DNA from: Heterocephalus glaber
Lineage: Eukaryota > Chordata > Mammalia > Rodentia > Bathyergidae
Assembly (NCBI RefSeq): GCF_000247695.1
Contig: NW_004624732.1
Span: 20,303,550 to 20,367,549 of the forward strand
DNA: 64,000 nt
Reading direction: 5' to 3'
This document shows positions 1-12,229 of the stretch, in pieces (position 1 is the stretch's first letter; every line of letters starts with the position of its first letter). Below the pieces are notes generated by a model. It had not been told where the DNA came from, did not search any database, and saw only the letters and a program-made list of their open reading frames with translations. The translations under genes were made by a program, and so were the position numbers.

Positions 1-480
1 AGGAATACTTTCTCCCAAATACAAGCCAAAAAAAGTACAAAAGTCACTTTCCCCCTCATCCTTTGGAGATCCTTACTAAAGGAGGTCCCAATCAAAACCT
101 GAAAAGAGTGGAGGCCATACACGGAGTCTAGGCAGAATCTAAATAGACAGACATCCCTCCCTCAGTCTGCTACCATTAGATCTTATAATGTAACAGGCTT
201 TGGTCCAATCACATTTCCACATCCCTGGCCATTCTTCATGCAACTTAAGCATAAAAATATTTTTCCTTAGGTCTTTGAGTCTTCGTTTCTAAAAGCTCCA
301 TGCCACCTACAGATTAGATTTAGTAAATTTGCCATGCTTTGCTCTCTGGTTCACCTGTCTTCTGTCACAGGGATGTCAGTGATCACCCTTGTGATGGGTA
401 AGGAAAGAGATCATTTTTCCGTCCCTACTTAATGTTAGTGGACATAGAGGAAATAGGCATTTCATATGTTGCACAGGGCA

Positions 481-548
481 GCAGAAGCTTGTAGGCAATA
501 TAACAATAGGGCAAGCAGAAGCTGGAAGGCAATATAACAATAGATATA
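481..548. repeat. Two-copy 34-bp tandem repeat
   Basis: Two adjacent 34-bp units, 481-514 and 515-548, each contain GCAGAAGCT and AGGCAATATAACAATAG. They differ at only a few positions, so this looks like a recent local duplication. Confidence 0.85.
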
Positions 549-573
549 AAAATCTGCGTTTTTGGTTTGTTTG

Positions 574-655
574 TTTTTTTTGGTACTGGCCATTGAACTC
601 AGGATCTTGCACTTGCAAGGCAGATGTGGCTCCACTGAGCTAAATCCCCAGTCCC
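574..655 (-). mobile_element. ID-type SINE
   Basis: The reverse complement starts with a tRNA-like A box (GGGGATTTAGCTCAGTGG) and ends at a B-box-like GAGTTCAATGGCCAGTACC, followed by a short A-rich tail seen as T on this strand. It is a tRNA-Ala-derived ID element, inserted antisense to the window strand. Confidence 0.8.
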
Positions 656-1329
656 TATAAAAATCTTATAAATGTCATAAGTCATTTTTCATAACATTTT
701 GTTCTAGAGAATTAATCCTAAAATAACAAAAGCTGAAGCCAAGATACATGGCCAAAATACTTCATGGTACTAGTATTTATGATAGTGAAACACTAAAACT
801 GTCAGTATTTTCAGCAATTACAAGTTAGCTTAGAAAAGCAATGTGTTCCTAGGATGGGATATAATACATTTATGAAAAGCATCATGTCCAAGAATGCCCC
901 TGACATCCTGGTAATAGAAACATCTAGCTAATCAGTGTACACTGTGGGTATAACAAGTGGGAAACAATGACATGATGTAGAAGGATAGAATCACACAGTA
1001 TTTTTGTATCTTTTCTATTGAATTCTCGAGGTTTTATCATTGTTAAAATAAAAGAAACCGAAGAAATTATTTCATTTGAGATAAAGGACAGGACAAATTT
1101 TTGTCCTTTTCCACTTTTTCCCTTGTTGCTTCTCCCAAGCCCCAGTATTCAGCACAGGGCATTAGTTTGAAAGTTTCCCACAGAAAGACAGGTAGGCTGC
1201 CCTATGCTAAGTGAGGAACCAAATCCAGATGTGAAGGGTTTTCTCCATGAAGAAGGGGGTACAGAAAGGGAAACTTCATCTGTGCAAATGAACACTTGAA
1301 ACACAGCCTACTGTGCAAACAGCTAATAA

Positions 1330-1510
1330 CACACACTAGCAGGATCAAATGCCTACGGTGTGCAAGGCACTTTAAATGCGTGACTGCAAATTGTCACTAT
1401 AATCCTCAAGGAAGAGTTTACTGTCTTAAATGCATAGAGTAACACAGAATGTTGGAAAGTGTGTCCAAGGTCACACAGCTACTGAAAGGGGAGGCATCCA
1501 ACACCCTGGC
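1330..1510 (+). repeat. MIR SINE remnant
   Basis: It carries diverged MIR core and tail wording: a 'tgtgcaaggcactt' segment, 'ataatcctcaaggaag', then 'ccaaggtcacacagct'. It is an old, mammal-wide tRNA-derived SINE. Confidence 0.7.
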
Positions 1511-1629
1511 AAAGTTCTTTCTGTCCTCAGACTGCCAAAGCTGGTCCTGCCCTGCTCCTGGAATCAGTTTGACATATGAATATCTCTGCAAAGCTATTTT
1601 CTGCCATTGATTTTAACTTTATGCTTATC

Positions 1630-2215
1630 TTTATTTCCTAAAAGCTTTATTAATATATATACCATATATTTCATCTACTTAGCATGTACAAATCAGTAGT
1701 TTTTAATATATTCTACTCTATGTAACAAGCACAACAATCAATTCTAAAATATTTTGTCATCCCTATAATCTACCACCATCTGTTCTCATCTCTCCAACTG
1801 CAATTCTACTCAATCATTCTTCCACTTGCTGCTTCTATGAGTTTGCCTATTCATCAATAAATAATATGCTCCATTTTGTGACTGCTTTGTTTAGCATAAT
1901 ATTTTAAGATTCATCCATGTAGCATTAACCAGAACATTTTTGTGGCTGAATAATAATCCATGAAATGGATATACCACATTTTTTAAATCCACTCACTGTT
2001 GCTAGACATTTGGATGGCTTTTATTTTGGCCTATTAGGAATAATGCTTTTACATACATCTGTGTACCTATAGTAATGTGGACATAGGTTCTCACTTTTCT
2101 TCAACAGAGGAGTTGAATCACTGGGTCATGTGATAATTCCATGTGTAACCCTTCGAAGAACTTCAATACTGTTTACAAAGTGGCTGTATTAATTTGCATT
2201 CCCAATATGCAACTT
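1630..2215 (-). mobile_element. Old L1 (L1M class) 3'-part fragment
   Basis: The plus strand reads like the antisense of an ancient L1 3' region. It has 'catccatgtagcatt', 'ggctgaataataatccatg', 'ggatataccaca', 'tgaatcactgggtcatgtg' and 'caaagtggctgtatt'. No ORF survives. Confidence 0.7.
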
Positions 2216-2888
2216 TGATTTTAACAATACTGACTTTAAACTTTCATCTTGTCCTCTGTTGATTATGTAGTTTCTAAAAAGAATTAAAGTAAGATTGTAA
2301 TTTTTATTTATCAAGATATGGATGTAAGACTAAAGTTAGAATTCCAGCTATTTGTTATTTTGCTTTTTAAAGATAAAACATAAAAGCAGTTAGAGAAAAT
2401 CTAATATGTCTTTGAAAATAATTTGTATTGTACTAAGAAACCTTCATAGCAATTTTACAGTAAACTTCATGAAACAGACTCCGAGAAGTTAAGGGGCTAG
2501 GTGAGAGCCCATGCTGAGTTTGAAGGTAAAGGAAGGTTTCTATAGACTGGTGCTGGATATCTCTGAAGAGCTAATGTTTTTTGAGATGGGGTGTCTTGTA
2601 GTTTTCCTCCCTTGTGGATGCCAGTAACAACCCCCAGCCTGAGCAACAAAACTGTCTCCAGATGTTGCCAAAAGTACCTTGAGGAAGAGTAGGGCAGGTG
2701 GAGCGGGTGGAAGTAGAAAGTGGAAGTAGAAAATTTTCCTTCATGCAGATCCACTGGGTTAAAGGAGTATTTTTTTAGCTTGTGGAGCTGTGACATGCTC
2801 TTGCACTCTGGCTTGCTGGCCCACTTTCATTCTGCAGCCAAATTGTTAACAAACAGATCTCTGGATTTCAATTTTTACCTTATTTTAG

Positions 2889-2953
<65 letters not shown>
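2889..2953. repeat. (CT)n microsatellite with TCTCTG start
   Basis: Three TCTCTG-like units lead into about 26 uninterrupted CT dinucleotides. It directly abuts the purine-rich L1 tail that follows. Confidence 0.95.
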
Positions 2954-2955
<2 letters not shown>

Positions 2956-2958
<3 letters not shown>

Positions 2959-3232
2959 AAGAAAGGAAAGCAGAAAGGTCCAAAGGGGTAGGGGTAGCGG
3001 GAGAGGCAGAGGAAAGGAAAGAAGGGAAAGGAAAAATGATGAGAAGTGGAAAAAATGGAAATAAAGTCTTTGTGAATAGGGAAGAGTGGAGGGGGTGAAG
3101 GGAGGGCAGGGGAAGGGGAAAAAAATAAGAACCAAGATGCATCATGTAAAGGTACAAGTTCCCAATGAGAAATGTAAATACGTTGTAACCTAAAATGTAC
3201 CAATAAAAGAATTTAAGAAAAAAAAAAAAAAA
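2956..3232 (+). mobile_element. L1 3'-end fragment with purine-rich tract and A tail
   Basis: A G/A-rich tract (GGGGTAGGGGTAGCGGGAG onward) is followed by a unique segment with CCTAAAATGTACCAATAAAAG and a 3' A run of about 14. It is nearly the same sequence as the unit at 21487-21734. A polypurine tract, an AATAAA signal and an A tail are the layout of a rodent L1 3' UTR. The family assignment is inferred. Confidence 0.65.
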
Positions 3233-3879
3233 GAAATCAAAGCAGCGTCATAATCTGTGTTGCATGTTGTTAATGGCCCTCTGAATCCAAGTGGCTGCCC
3301 CGGGCCTAGGCAGTCCCTCCAACCACACCAGCAGGCCAGGAGGCACAACCTGAGCAAAGTCCCTGAAGATCTATTTTCAAGCTTGGAAATAACCTGTTAC
3401 CAGTCTCCTCCATGCCCTCATTTACCTGTTACTCCCGGCCCAAGGCCCTGCCACTTAGAATTTCTAGGAATTTAAACAGATTTCTTAATCTCTTTAAACT
3501 TGTTTCCTCATCTGTAAAAACAAAACAGAATTCACTGTCTTGAGGTGGAAATTTCAGCTTTGTTGTCTCCAGAAAACCCAATTCAGTTGTTTTCCCACAT
3601 CCTGCCATATTTGCCTTTACTTCACAGTTCAAAGGTAGCTTCAGTTTTTGTGAGAACAAAGTAGAGAGAATATAAATAATTCAATAAGTCAATCTTAAAA
3701 TATCAGTCACATTGTAAAAGAGCATTTTGCAATTACTAGAACCATTATGCTACAATTTAGCACCTGAGCTAGGTTTTTCTTAGGTACCATTTTTCCATAG
3801 ATTATCAAATTGTACTAACCATTCCTGATACATGGTAGACTGAACTCATATGTTCCATCAAATTTCCTCTTTTGCTTTT

Positions 3880-4275
3880 ATCCTAGTCCTTGCAGTGTGG
3901 CAGCACCCCTCCCAAAGGAATACAGTGAGGGCCTTCTCAGAACAAAGAAAAGCAACATGGCACAGTTAATTCCTAGCTACGAATGTGTAGTTCTAGTACT
4001 GCTCTGTGACATAGATTGTACCCAGTCAGGCTGTAGTACATTAGTGTTAAGGGCTTTAAAAACACAAAAATTGTATAAAAAGCAAAACTCCTCCATGATC
4101 AGTGCTCAGCCTTTTGGGTATTATCCCACCGAGCCTGTGGCACCAATAAAGTTGCTTTCTGGAAAGACAAGCCTTGTTGTCCATCTCTCTGTGTCAGAAT
4201 TCTGCTGCAACAGCACAACAGTTTCTAGCTTTTCCGGTCTTACTTCCCCTTTCTGGAAAACAGCACCTTGCTAGA
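3880..4275 (+). mobile_element. Candidate solo endogenous retrovirus LTR
   Basis: The stretch has promoter and polyadenylation spacing like an LTR: a TATAAAA box at 4074-4080, then a short R-like segment, AATAAAG at 4145, and a T/G-rich downstream part (CTTGTTGTCCATCTC). No gag, pol or env sequence lies beside it, so it would be a recombined solo LTR. Borders and class (ERV1-like is my guess) are uncertain. The 125-residue ORF over it is a chance frame. Confidence 0.4.
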
Positions 4276-4702
4276 CTGAAATATCTAAAAAAACAAAACT
4301 AATCACCTCACAGAAAATACCCTTTGAGTGGACTGTGGAAGCCAGAGGCTGAAACTCACACTGCTTATCTTGACCTGCTATTCCTTTTACACCCTAGTCA
4401 CTATCTGTCCTCTTCACCTTACGTTCCAGTATCCCAACACATTCTCTCTAAAGGATATGTATCTAAAATAGTGTATTCATTGTGCTCCAAGCAGACAAAG
4501 CAAATCATCTGTGTTTCCAGTCCCACCCTGATCCATCTATATTTGGCTCTCTTTGTTCTGCTAGAATCCACATCTATCTCCTGTCATCCAAGGTCCAGTT
4601 TTTATATTGTGTAGTCTCTCAAACTGAGTGGATAGAGAATACATGGTCCCTAATTTTCTATCAGAGTCAGTATAATTCAGAGCATATTAAAAGTGCTGCT
4701 GA

Positions 4703-4720
4703 ATGATTGATTGATTGATT
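4703..4720. repeat. Short (TGAT)n repeat
   Basis: Four to five GATT units lie in tandem. A similar short run occurs near 5000. Confidence 0.8.
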
Positions 4721-4789
4721 CAGTGAGTAAGTTGATAAGTCATAAAATTAATGAAACAGCCTTTCTTTCACTGTACTAGTACCTAACAA

Positions 4790-5020
4790 AGTCTCCTTCT
4801 AATGTCCTGTAATATCCACTGTCTGATCTATTCATTTAGGTCATATTATTTACTGTCTTGTAGTAATAAATAAGAATTTGTCTATGTAAGTCTCCTGTCC
4901 CCAGTGGGATGACAAGTTCCTGGGGGCCAGAGTCTGCATAATGTTCTGACATCTTCCTCAGAATCAACAGGGCAACATCCTGCCCTCTCCAAATGCTCAT
5001 TGATTGATTGAGCATCAGAC
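4790..5020 (+). repeat. L2-like LINE 3' remnant
   Basis: The order of motifs resembles the L2 3' end: a pyrimidine-rich region, 'agtgggatgacaagttcctgggggccag', then 'aaatgctcattgattgattga'. It is heavily diverged. Confidence 0.5.
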
Positions 5021-5329
5021 CAGCTGAACATCCACTGCCAAGTGGCAGCAGCAAGACCCTCTCATGTGCATTGCCCATAAATCACAGGTTAAATCCTTCC
5101 TAGCTTTTAAAGCTTGGCTCATATTTCAAGGTAACCTGGGTCCTAGAAACTCCTGGTCAGTGTATTAGAAGGAGGACAGCTGGATTTGTTGCCCACTGTG
5201 GTCTGATAGACACATTTATGGTGGATCACAACATTATTTTTTTCTAGTATAGACTTAGACTGTCAGCTCCATTTCTAAGCTAACAATGAAGTTCAACTCC
5301 AGGGAGATATTTCCTTACCCCTTCTGAGG

Positions 5330-5640
5330 CAGCACAAATCCTAATGCCACCAAAATCCTGCTTCCTCTTTTGCCTTTCCTTCTTTGACCTCTCTGCCACA
5401 GGCACTTAAATTCCTATGGAGCCTTACACCTCTTCTTCTCTTCCTGTTTCACCTATCTGAGTAGAGCATTCTTTCCCTCTCTTGATCAAATTCTATTCAT
5501 TCTACAGAACAAAGCTATGCTATTCCACCACAAGAATCCTTCCCATTCTCAACCATCTTGTTGCCTCTTTTCTGTGCAACCTGAGTGTGTGCCCGACCTC
5601 ATATAAAGTCCAGTACTGTGTAGAGTCCTTTCTGACAGTG
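5330..5640 (+). repeat. Possible older L2 fragment
   Basis: A pyrimidine-rich stretch resembles L2 wording upstream of its 3' end. It is weak and could be ordinary intron. Confidence 0.25.
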
Positions 5641-6404
5641 CCTTTGGGCTGCAGGTGGGCAGTGCCTCCATCTGAGGCTGGATCACAGCACCAGCACAGA
5701 GAACACATTTTGAAAGCCTCCAGAATTAAAGTGATTCATATGAGATAACTGTCGACATGGAAGCTATGAAATCGAAAGGGAAGTGGTAGGTTTGGGTAGT
5801 AGGTTATTATTCTGCTATAACAGTGAAAATCAAGCTCCTTCAGTTTTTCTTTCAAGTAAAAGGTATAGAACCAAGAGTGAGTTAAGAAGTAAAATTTTCC
5901 ACCATCATTACTAAGCCTGAAAAAGCTGCAGATGCCCCAGAGAGTGCTACTTTGATAAATACTTCCAAACTTTGCTTGATATCTTGCAGCTTGGGCAGTT
6001 GCATTTTGGCTTCTCATAAGAGAATCCCTCATCATATTTCTATCTTCTGAAATTTGAATTCTGTGCTCAAGCAGACAGCTTGGTGTGACAGTCAGGTTCC
6101 CATGGATTCATTTGTCCTTGGTAATGGGGTTTTCTCATCAACATTATCTTAGCTAAAACACAGTCATTAATGACAGCTTAATTGAAGCAGAGGATGAAGT
6201 TCACAGTCTCATCATATTTGTTTCATGTGCAGATGGTGACTACTTACAAATGGCTAATACAAAAGAGGGAAATATTTGAGGAGCAGTTTTTAATTGCAGG
6301 ACTGTATCCTATAACCACCTGGCAGCCAGGATTAATCAGGGTGAGCACTTTTGCCCTGCATGATGCAGCTCTCTAGACCATTTTCCCACCTCTCTGAGGT
6401 CCAC

Positions 6405-6470
6405 CTGCTAATTTAATTAATTAATATTTTATTAATAATCATTTAATCAATAATTAATTAATAATTCTCC
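6405..6470. repeat. AT-rich TTAA/TAAT low-complexity stretch
   Basis: Repeated TTAATTAA-like units form a near-palindromic AT block that separates unique intron from the MaLR LTR. Confidence 0.8.
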
Positions 6471-6508
6471 TACTCATATCTCATTCTTGGGTTTGATATT
6501 TTCTACCG

Positions 6509-6892
6509 TGTTATGGCTTGTATCTAGATGTCTCCCCAAAGCCTCATGTGGTCATAGGTGGGGCTTTTTTAGAGGTGGCTGAAGCTAGAGTGTATGATTG
6601 ATTCATAGTGCAATGCTAGGCCCAAGGGCACTAGGATTAAGGGTGTGAGTGCTACCTGGCCTAAGTAGTATAAATTGGATACAAGGGGCAGAAAGACGCT
6701 GGTGAGGCCCCTATTCCTTTTGGTGTCTTCTGCTTACCCCTCTGCAATGCCCCTCTGCCAAGCCACCCTGCCTTGGAGCCAGAGGATTATGTACTGAAAC
6801 TTCTACTAACTGTGAGCCAAATAAGCCTTTCTCCCTTCAACTTTGGGTGTTGGGTATTTTTTCTCAACAATGAGAGGAAAATACCTAAAACA
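6509..6892 (+). mobile_element. ERVL-MaLR LTR (MST/MLT type)
   Basis: The segment begins TGTTATGGCTTGTATCTAGATG and reaches the MaLR-like 3' part with 'gtgagccaaataagcctttctccc' and 'gggtattttttctcaacaatgagag', ending in ACA. The 5' TG and 3' CA agree with an LTR of about 384 bp. Confidence 0.7.
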
Positions 6893-6999
6893 TGGACTGT
6901 ATGATTGTTTTAATCTGCATGTGTGTTAAAAATTGCTACTAACTCTTTTTCATTGTTAATATTACATCATTCAGAAATATTTGGGACAGGACATCGACT

Positions 7000-7190
7000 C
7001 TCTATTTATTCAGACAGTCACTCACATTTGACAAATAGCCATTGAGGACCAGTGACATGCAAAGTATTAGTCCCTGGACAAATAAAGATGGGCCAGGCAG
7101 ATGGTGCTCTTGTTCCCACGGTCTTTGCATTCTTGTGGTGAGATGGACATTGTGTAACCAGTTATGTGCACATATAATTAACACACATAC
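7000..7190 (+). repeat. MIR/MIR3-like remnant
   Basis: It contains 'ccattgaggaccagtgacatgc' and 'agtattagtccctgga', reminiscent of MIR family wording about a rank-ordered 'tgtgccaggcactgtgctag'. It is diverged. Confidence 0.4.
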
Positions 7191-7194
7191 ACTT

Positions 7195-7565
7195 AGAAGC
7201 TGAATTGTGTTCCTGCAAATTCTATATGTTGAATCCCTAACACATTATACCTAAAATGTGGCTGTATAGAGATAGGACATTAGAAAAGCTATTAAGGTAA
7301 AATGAGGTTCAATATACCTCATATCCTTATTAGAAGAGGATATCAGGATAAAGACATGCACCAAAAGAAGAGCATGTGAGGATACACATGAGCATGTGAA
7401 GATGACCATCTATAAGGCAAGAGACAGGCCTTGGAAGAAGTCAACTCTGTAAACACCATAATCTTGAACTTCTAGCCTACAGAACTGAGAAAACAAACTT
7501 TTGTTGTATAAATTAATGTTGTCTTTGGTATTTTGTTATGGTAACCTTAACAAGTTAATAAGTGT
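7195..7565 (+). mobile_element. MLT1-like MaLR LTR
   Basis: The opening 'gctgaattgtgttcctgcaaattc' and 'atatgttgaatccctaac' match the usual MLT/MST wording. So does the later 'ggccttggaagaagtcaac', and the ending 'ttttgttatggtaaccttaacaag' is an LTR-like 3' terminus. Confidence 0.65.
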
Positions 7566-8774
7566 AAATGGTACAAAGAACAACTGAAAGACCAGAAAAG
7601 GGTTACTTGGCCTGCTTTGGAAAGATTTCTTGAGAAAACAGGAACTGAGATGAAACCTAAGAGATAAATAAGGTGGTGCTGACCTTAGCCACAGGATGAC
7701 TTGTTTAATTTAAACAGAGTCAACATTAAATAGCCACCAAATCAACATTATTATGGCTGCTGCTTTGCAGTTAGGTCACTAGGATACTAAACCTTGACCT
7801 ACAGAAGGAGCAAAAGGGTCACAACCATCCAGCAAGAATAGAAAAGCAATGATCAATAGCTTAATTGATATTTTTGGGCTTTCTCTCCAACTAGAAATAT
7901 TCAAAGGATTACAAAATACATAAAAATTATGAAGTTGTTGGGGACATGTGCTAAACTCTTAGGAATTAAATGCTTTGGGTCATTTGTCTCAACTTTGAAA
8001 AATAAATAAATAAAACGTTTTCAGTGACACCTAGTTTATTTGTGGCTTTTGCTAGACATGGTTGCTTTTGTTCAGAAATTCTCTTCTAATCCAGTGATTG
8101 CCTTTTTCCTCTGTCTTTTTAGCTTATCAGTCAGTAGTGCACAAATGCCAAGTTGAAATCTCAGTCTGGAGTCTTTCTGCTCTTTCTTGTGTATTTAAAT
8201 ATCATTCAGTTAAGCTGAGACCATGTCTTTGAAGTGTAGATTCACCTTTTAATCCTGAAAAATGCCAGTCTGTGTTTGATGCCTCTAATGATACCAAGGA
8301 AGTAAACTGTGCATTTGGGCAGTTTGAGGTAAAGATTCTAATAAAAAATCAAAAAGGGGTCTCTCTGCCTTTGACCTTCGCTGCTGTTTTTTCTTTCTGA
8401 AGTGACATAAACATACTTAACCTTTTATCTATGCATTAGTCTGTTCCATCTGATTGTTCTTGTCAGGTCCTTGCCTTGCTTCCTGTCTACAAGAAATATC
8501 TTCAGTACCTTCAACTTTTCCACTGTTAACAGACCTTGAAGATCCTATGTATTCGGACAGCTCCTCTCCCAATGTGGACCCACAGACATGAGTATACACA
8601 TACAGTATTCAAGTGTGATATCAACAAAGTTATATAAAAACCCTCAAATGTGGCCTTGTAGTTCCTCATTCCCTGCAGTCACTCAGAGGCATACACATGG
8701 CATTTCTGGGACACAATAAGCGTCTCAGTTACAAAAGTAATAGCTTCAAGAGTCCATTTTACATTTCTCATACC

Positions 8775-9150
8775 ATGTATTAGTCAGATTTTGTTTGCTG
8801 GGACAAAATACCTGACAGACACAACTTATAGAAGGCAAGGTTTATTTGGGCTCATTTTTTCAGAATTTTGGTCCATGGTTAGCTGGCTCCAAGGCAGAAA
8901 TATCATGGCGGAGGAGTTACTCATCTCTTGGCAGCCAGTAAATAGAAGTAGGAAAAAATCCAAGAAGAGATATACCTTTCAAAGTCACATTAGGAGTGAC
9001 CTCCACTAGTGAGATGCCACCTCCTAACAGCCCACTCAGCCAATGAACTCATAAAAAGATTAATCCATGGATGAGGTTAGCACTCTTTGATTTCATAACT
9101 TCTCTTATCCCACTTCTGAATATTGCTAATCAAAGATCAAGCCCTCAGTG
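8775..9150 (-). mobile_element. MaLR LTR, antisense
   Basis: It opens on this strand with 'attagtcagattttgtttgctgggacaaaatacctgac', the reverse complement of a MaLR 3' end. 'aaggtttatttgggctcat' and 'agatgccacctcctaacagccc' follow. A second antisense copy of the same type lies at 18253-18620. Confidence 0.65.
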
Positions 9151-9277
9151 CATGAGTCTTCAGGAGATAGCCATAACATCTACAAAAATGTACTAGAAAT
9201 TTAGCAGTTGAGAAGTATGAACTGTAGTAAGGGACTTGAACTTGGGTACATCCAACCAAGTGCACTTGCCCTATTTT

Positions 9278-9278
9278 G

Positions 9279-9309
<31 letters not shown>

Positions 9310-9316
9310 GAGAGAA
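9278..9316. repeat. (GA)n microsatellite
   Basis: The AG dinucleotide run has one GGG interruption, about 39 bp. Confidence 0.95.
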
Positions 9317-12090
9317 ACTGAAACTCTTGGTTTGTTGATTTCCATGAAAATAGTGAGACGAGTTCACCTACTGTTTTCCTTCAAGTAATTAATAGAAAGA
9401 GGTAGAAGAGACTTCAGTGATTCCATACCAGCACTCCTTTTTAGCAGAAGGAGATGTGGAGTTTCTATAAAATAAGGCTAATGAATGTTCTGCAGCTCAG
9501 CTCTTTGCTCAGACTCTATTTTTAATGAGGAGGTAACATTTAGGAAAAAAATTTGGATTGGAGCCCCACACCTGTTTTTTCATGTTCTTTCTGCCTTTCA
9601 TTGCCCTATTATAAAAATAAATGTCAGGTAACTTTCAAAATAAATATGGCAGCACTAATTTCCTTCTTGTGTCATTTAATGTTTTGCATGATGTTCCAAC
9701 TATTTTTCCTTCCCTTCCCTAGGAAAATAAAGCCAGTGGGCTCTTTCACTTTTAAAAACATGTTCTTTTTTCTTAGTGGTTTGGATCTCCATTCTTAGCA
9801 TTTCTAAGAGCCGTGATAAGATGTGTGCATTTTAGACGACCCTCAGGGTTGTATGACCATGTGAGGGTGATCTCAAATTTGAAATGCATAAAGAAAGAAG
9901 TCCACATGCTTTTAAAAAAAATTCATTTAAGATTTACCTAAATGTATTTTCCAACTCCCAAAAGGACAAATGGCAAGGTTCACTGTGGAGCAAGAGACCT
10001 TAAAAGAATTCTCTGCTCTACTGCAGCTCCTGGATTTGCACATGAGATGAGGTATGCTGGGGTGAACAGAATGGGAAACGCTGAGCAACACAGGACCAAG
10101 TCCTTGGAAGAAGAGTGACCAGCACTGAGACAGACTTCCTGTCACTGAGAAGCATTCATCCTTTTCTTAGATGATATAATAATCCTTGGGTAAAATCAAT
10201 ACCCAAATCAAAACTATCCAAAAACCACATGCCATCCATATAATACTCAGTATTTCTGTATGCTGATATATAAATATGTAAGATTTATTTTATAGTAGAC
10301 AGCATCCTTAACAAAAGTGGATCAGTAGTCTATAAAAACAATGAACTCCCTATCTTGTATGATTTCTACCTGACTCAAGATTAAGGCCACCAAGTAAAAT
10401 GTGTAGAAAGGCAAAATGGTAGATACTACATAGCATATTGCCTTAGTAGCTGACTTTACATTTGTCTGTACCTCTTTCATCTAAAGCAGGAGCTCTTTCT
10501 ATATGATTGAGTTAAGAACTGGTAATATAAACAATGAAATTGGATGGCAACAGGATACAGTACAAAGGGCATGAATTGGGAATCCAAAGGAAAGGCCTTC
10601 ATTTGCATGCCATCTTGATTCCCTTATCTTGTGATTCTCAGTCTCCTTCTATGTGAACTGGCAACCCCACTTCATTGGTTTCATGAGATTGCTTTCCTCT
10701 ATGGTCGTGCAGACAAGGATCTAGAGCAAGCCATCACTGGCAGAAGATCTGCTCTGAGACTGATTCCACTGTCAAATCACTTCAGATGAAACAGGGTTCC
10801 CAGCTTTTCCTCACACTCATGTGTGTATGGCTTTTAAAAAGGAGAAGACAAAACTATAAAACAAACAGATACACAAGTGAAAGACAACACTATTGTCCTT
10901 TATTTTCCCAAAACTTCATCCCCTGGAACAGCTCAATTCAGACACTTTTTATTTGGAGGATGCACATTTATTTTGCAAGTTTCTTCACCCCTAATGCAGA
11001 TAAGCACCTCCCGGAAGGCATGCACAGGGTTAGGGCTCCAGGAACCTTTGTGTTGTCCTACCCACAGGAAGTGACTTTACTTTCAGAGCCAGGATACTAT
11101 GAACACTCGAGATAGTTACAAATCATTCTTTGACTATAAAAATTATCTGGGGCATTAATAAAATGTGTTGCTATATTTGGTTTCAGGGGAGTCTGGTTGA
11201 TCCTCACAAATTATTAGGATAATTGTCATTATTTTTTATATAGGATTTTTACCTTTCAAAAAAGCCTGTGAGATCTCAAATCATTTCAAAACAAGCTTCT
11301 TTAAAATTGGAAGAGAAGATAAAACTGTTTTTGTTGTTGTTGTTTCCCTGTTTCTGGCAGGAAAGATGCCAGAAAATACAAAATTTTGATCCATTTGAAA
11401 TACAAATTACGAAACTCAAATTTTTCAAAATGCAGGAAAGTTTCCCTGGGGCAAGAATTATATAAGAGTTTTCTGAGACATACTTTAGGACCTCAGAGCT
11501 GCACATTTGTAAAACTTCCCTTCACTTGTTTCAATATTTGAGAGACAGGTTTCAAATAACTGATGATTTTCCCCCTTTGCAGCTGGCAAAGTGGCAGCCT
11601 TTGGCAACCTCTCTTTCCTTCATAAACGGGCTTTAATGGACTAACATGTGCTTAATAATACAGCCAGCACCTGGATTCTTCAGAGCAACTCGTCACCAGG
11701 GCCTGTACTACATTAAAACTGCATTCTTGACCTGAGGCTTACAAGTCTCTGTACTCAAACATTTCACCGATTAGAGAGAAACAGCCCAGTGGCAGCTCAC
11801 ATTTTTTCTTCTCTAAATAAGGATGACTGAGGTTTAACTTTCATGACTATGAGAATGAAAAATATTATAATTCTAACTGATTAACAGACTTCCATTACTG
11901 GAAATCTAATAAATTTTATGGAACTCTTGTGACTACAAATTCATTCTTAGCTTCTTTGGCCCTGTGGAATGAGGACCCTTCTAGCTGTAGGTCCTTTCCC
12001 AAAAGGAAATTTTTAAATAGCTTGTCAACATTCGGCTAAGTATTAGAGATATATTATCTCATTCAGTGGTCACTCCAGTCTTGTGAAGCA

Positions 12091-12180
12091 CCTCTCTCTC
12101 TCTCTCTTTTTCTCTCTCTCTCTTTCTCTCTCTCTCTCTCCCTCCTTCTCTCCATCTCTATCTATCTCTCTGTCTCTCTT
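12091..12180. repeat. CT-rich low-complexity tract
   Basis: Interrupted CT repeats, CTCTTTTT variants and a short TATC segment make a polypyrimidine block of about 90 bp. Confidence 0.9.
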
Positions 12181-12229
12181 GTAATTGACAATCTCCAAGC
12201 TCATCCCGAATGATTCATATACTTAATAT

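Noticed and set aside
2720..3064. Plus-strand ORF of 114 residues with a long Ser-Leu run
   Set aside because: It is the translation of the CT microsatellite and the purine tail of an L1 copy.
3897..4274. 125-residue ORF as a gene
   Set aside because: It lies inside the candidate LTR, and the TATA and AATAAA elements overlap it.
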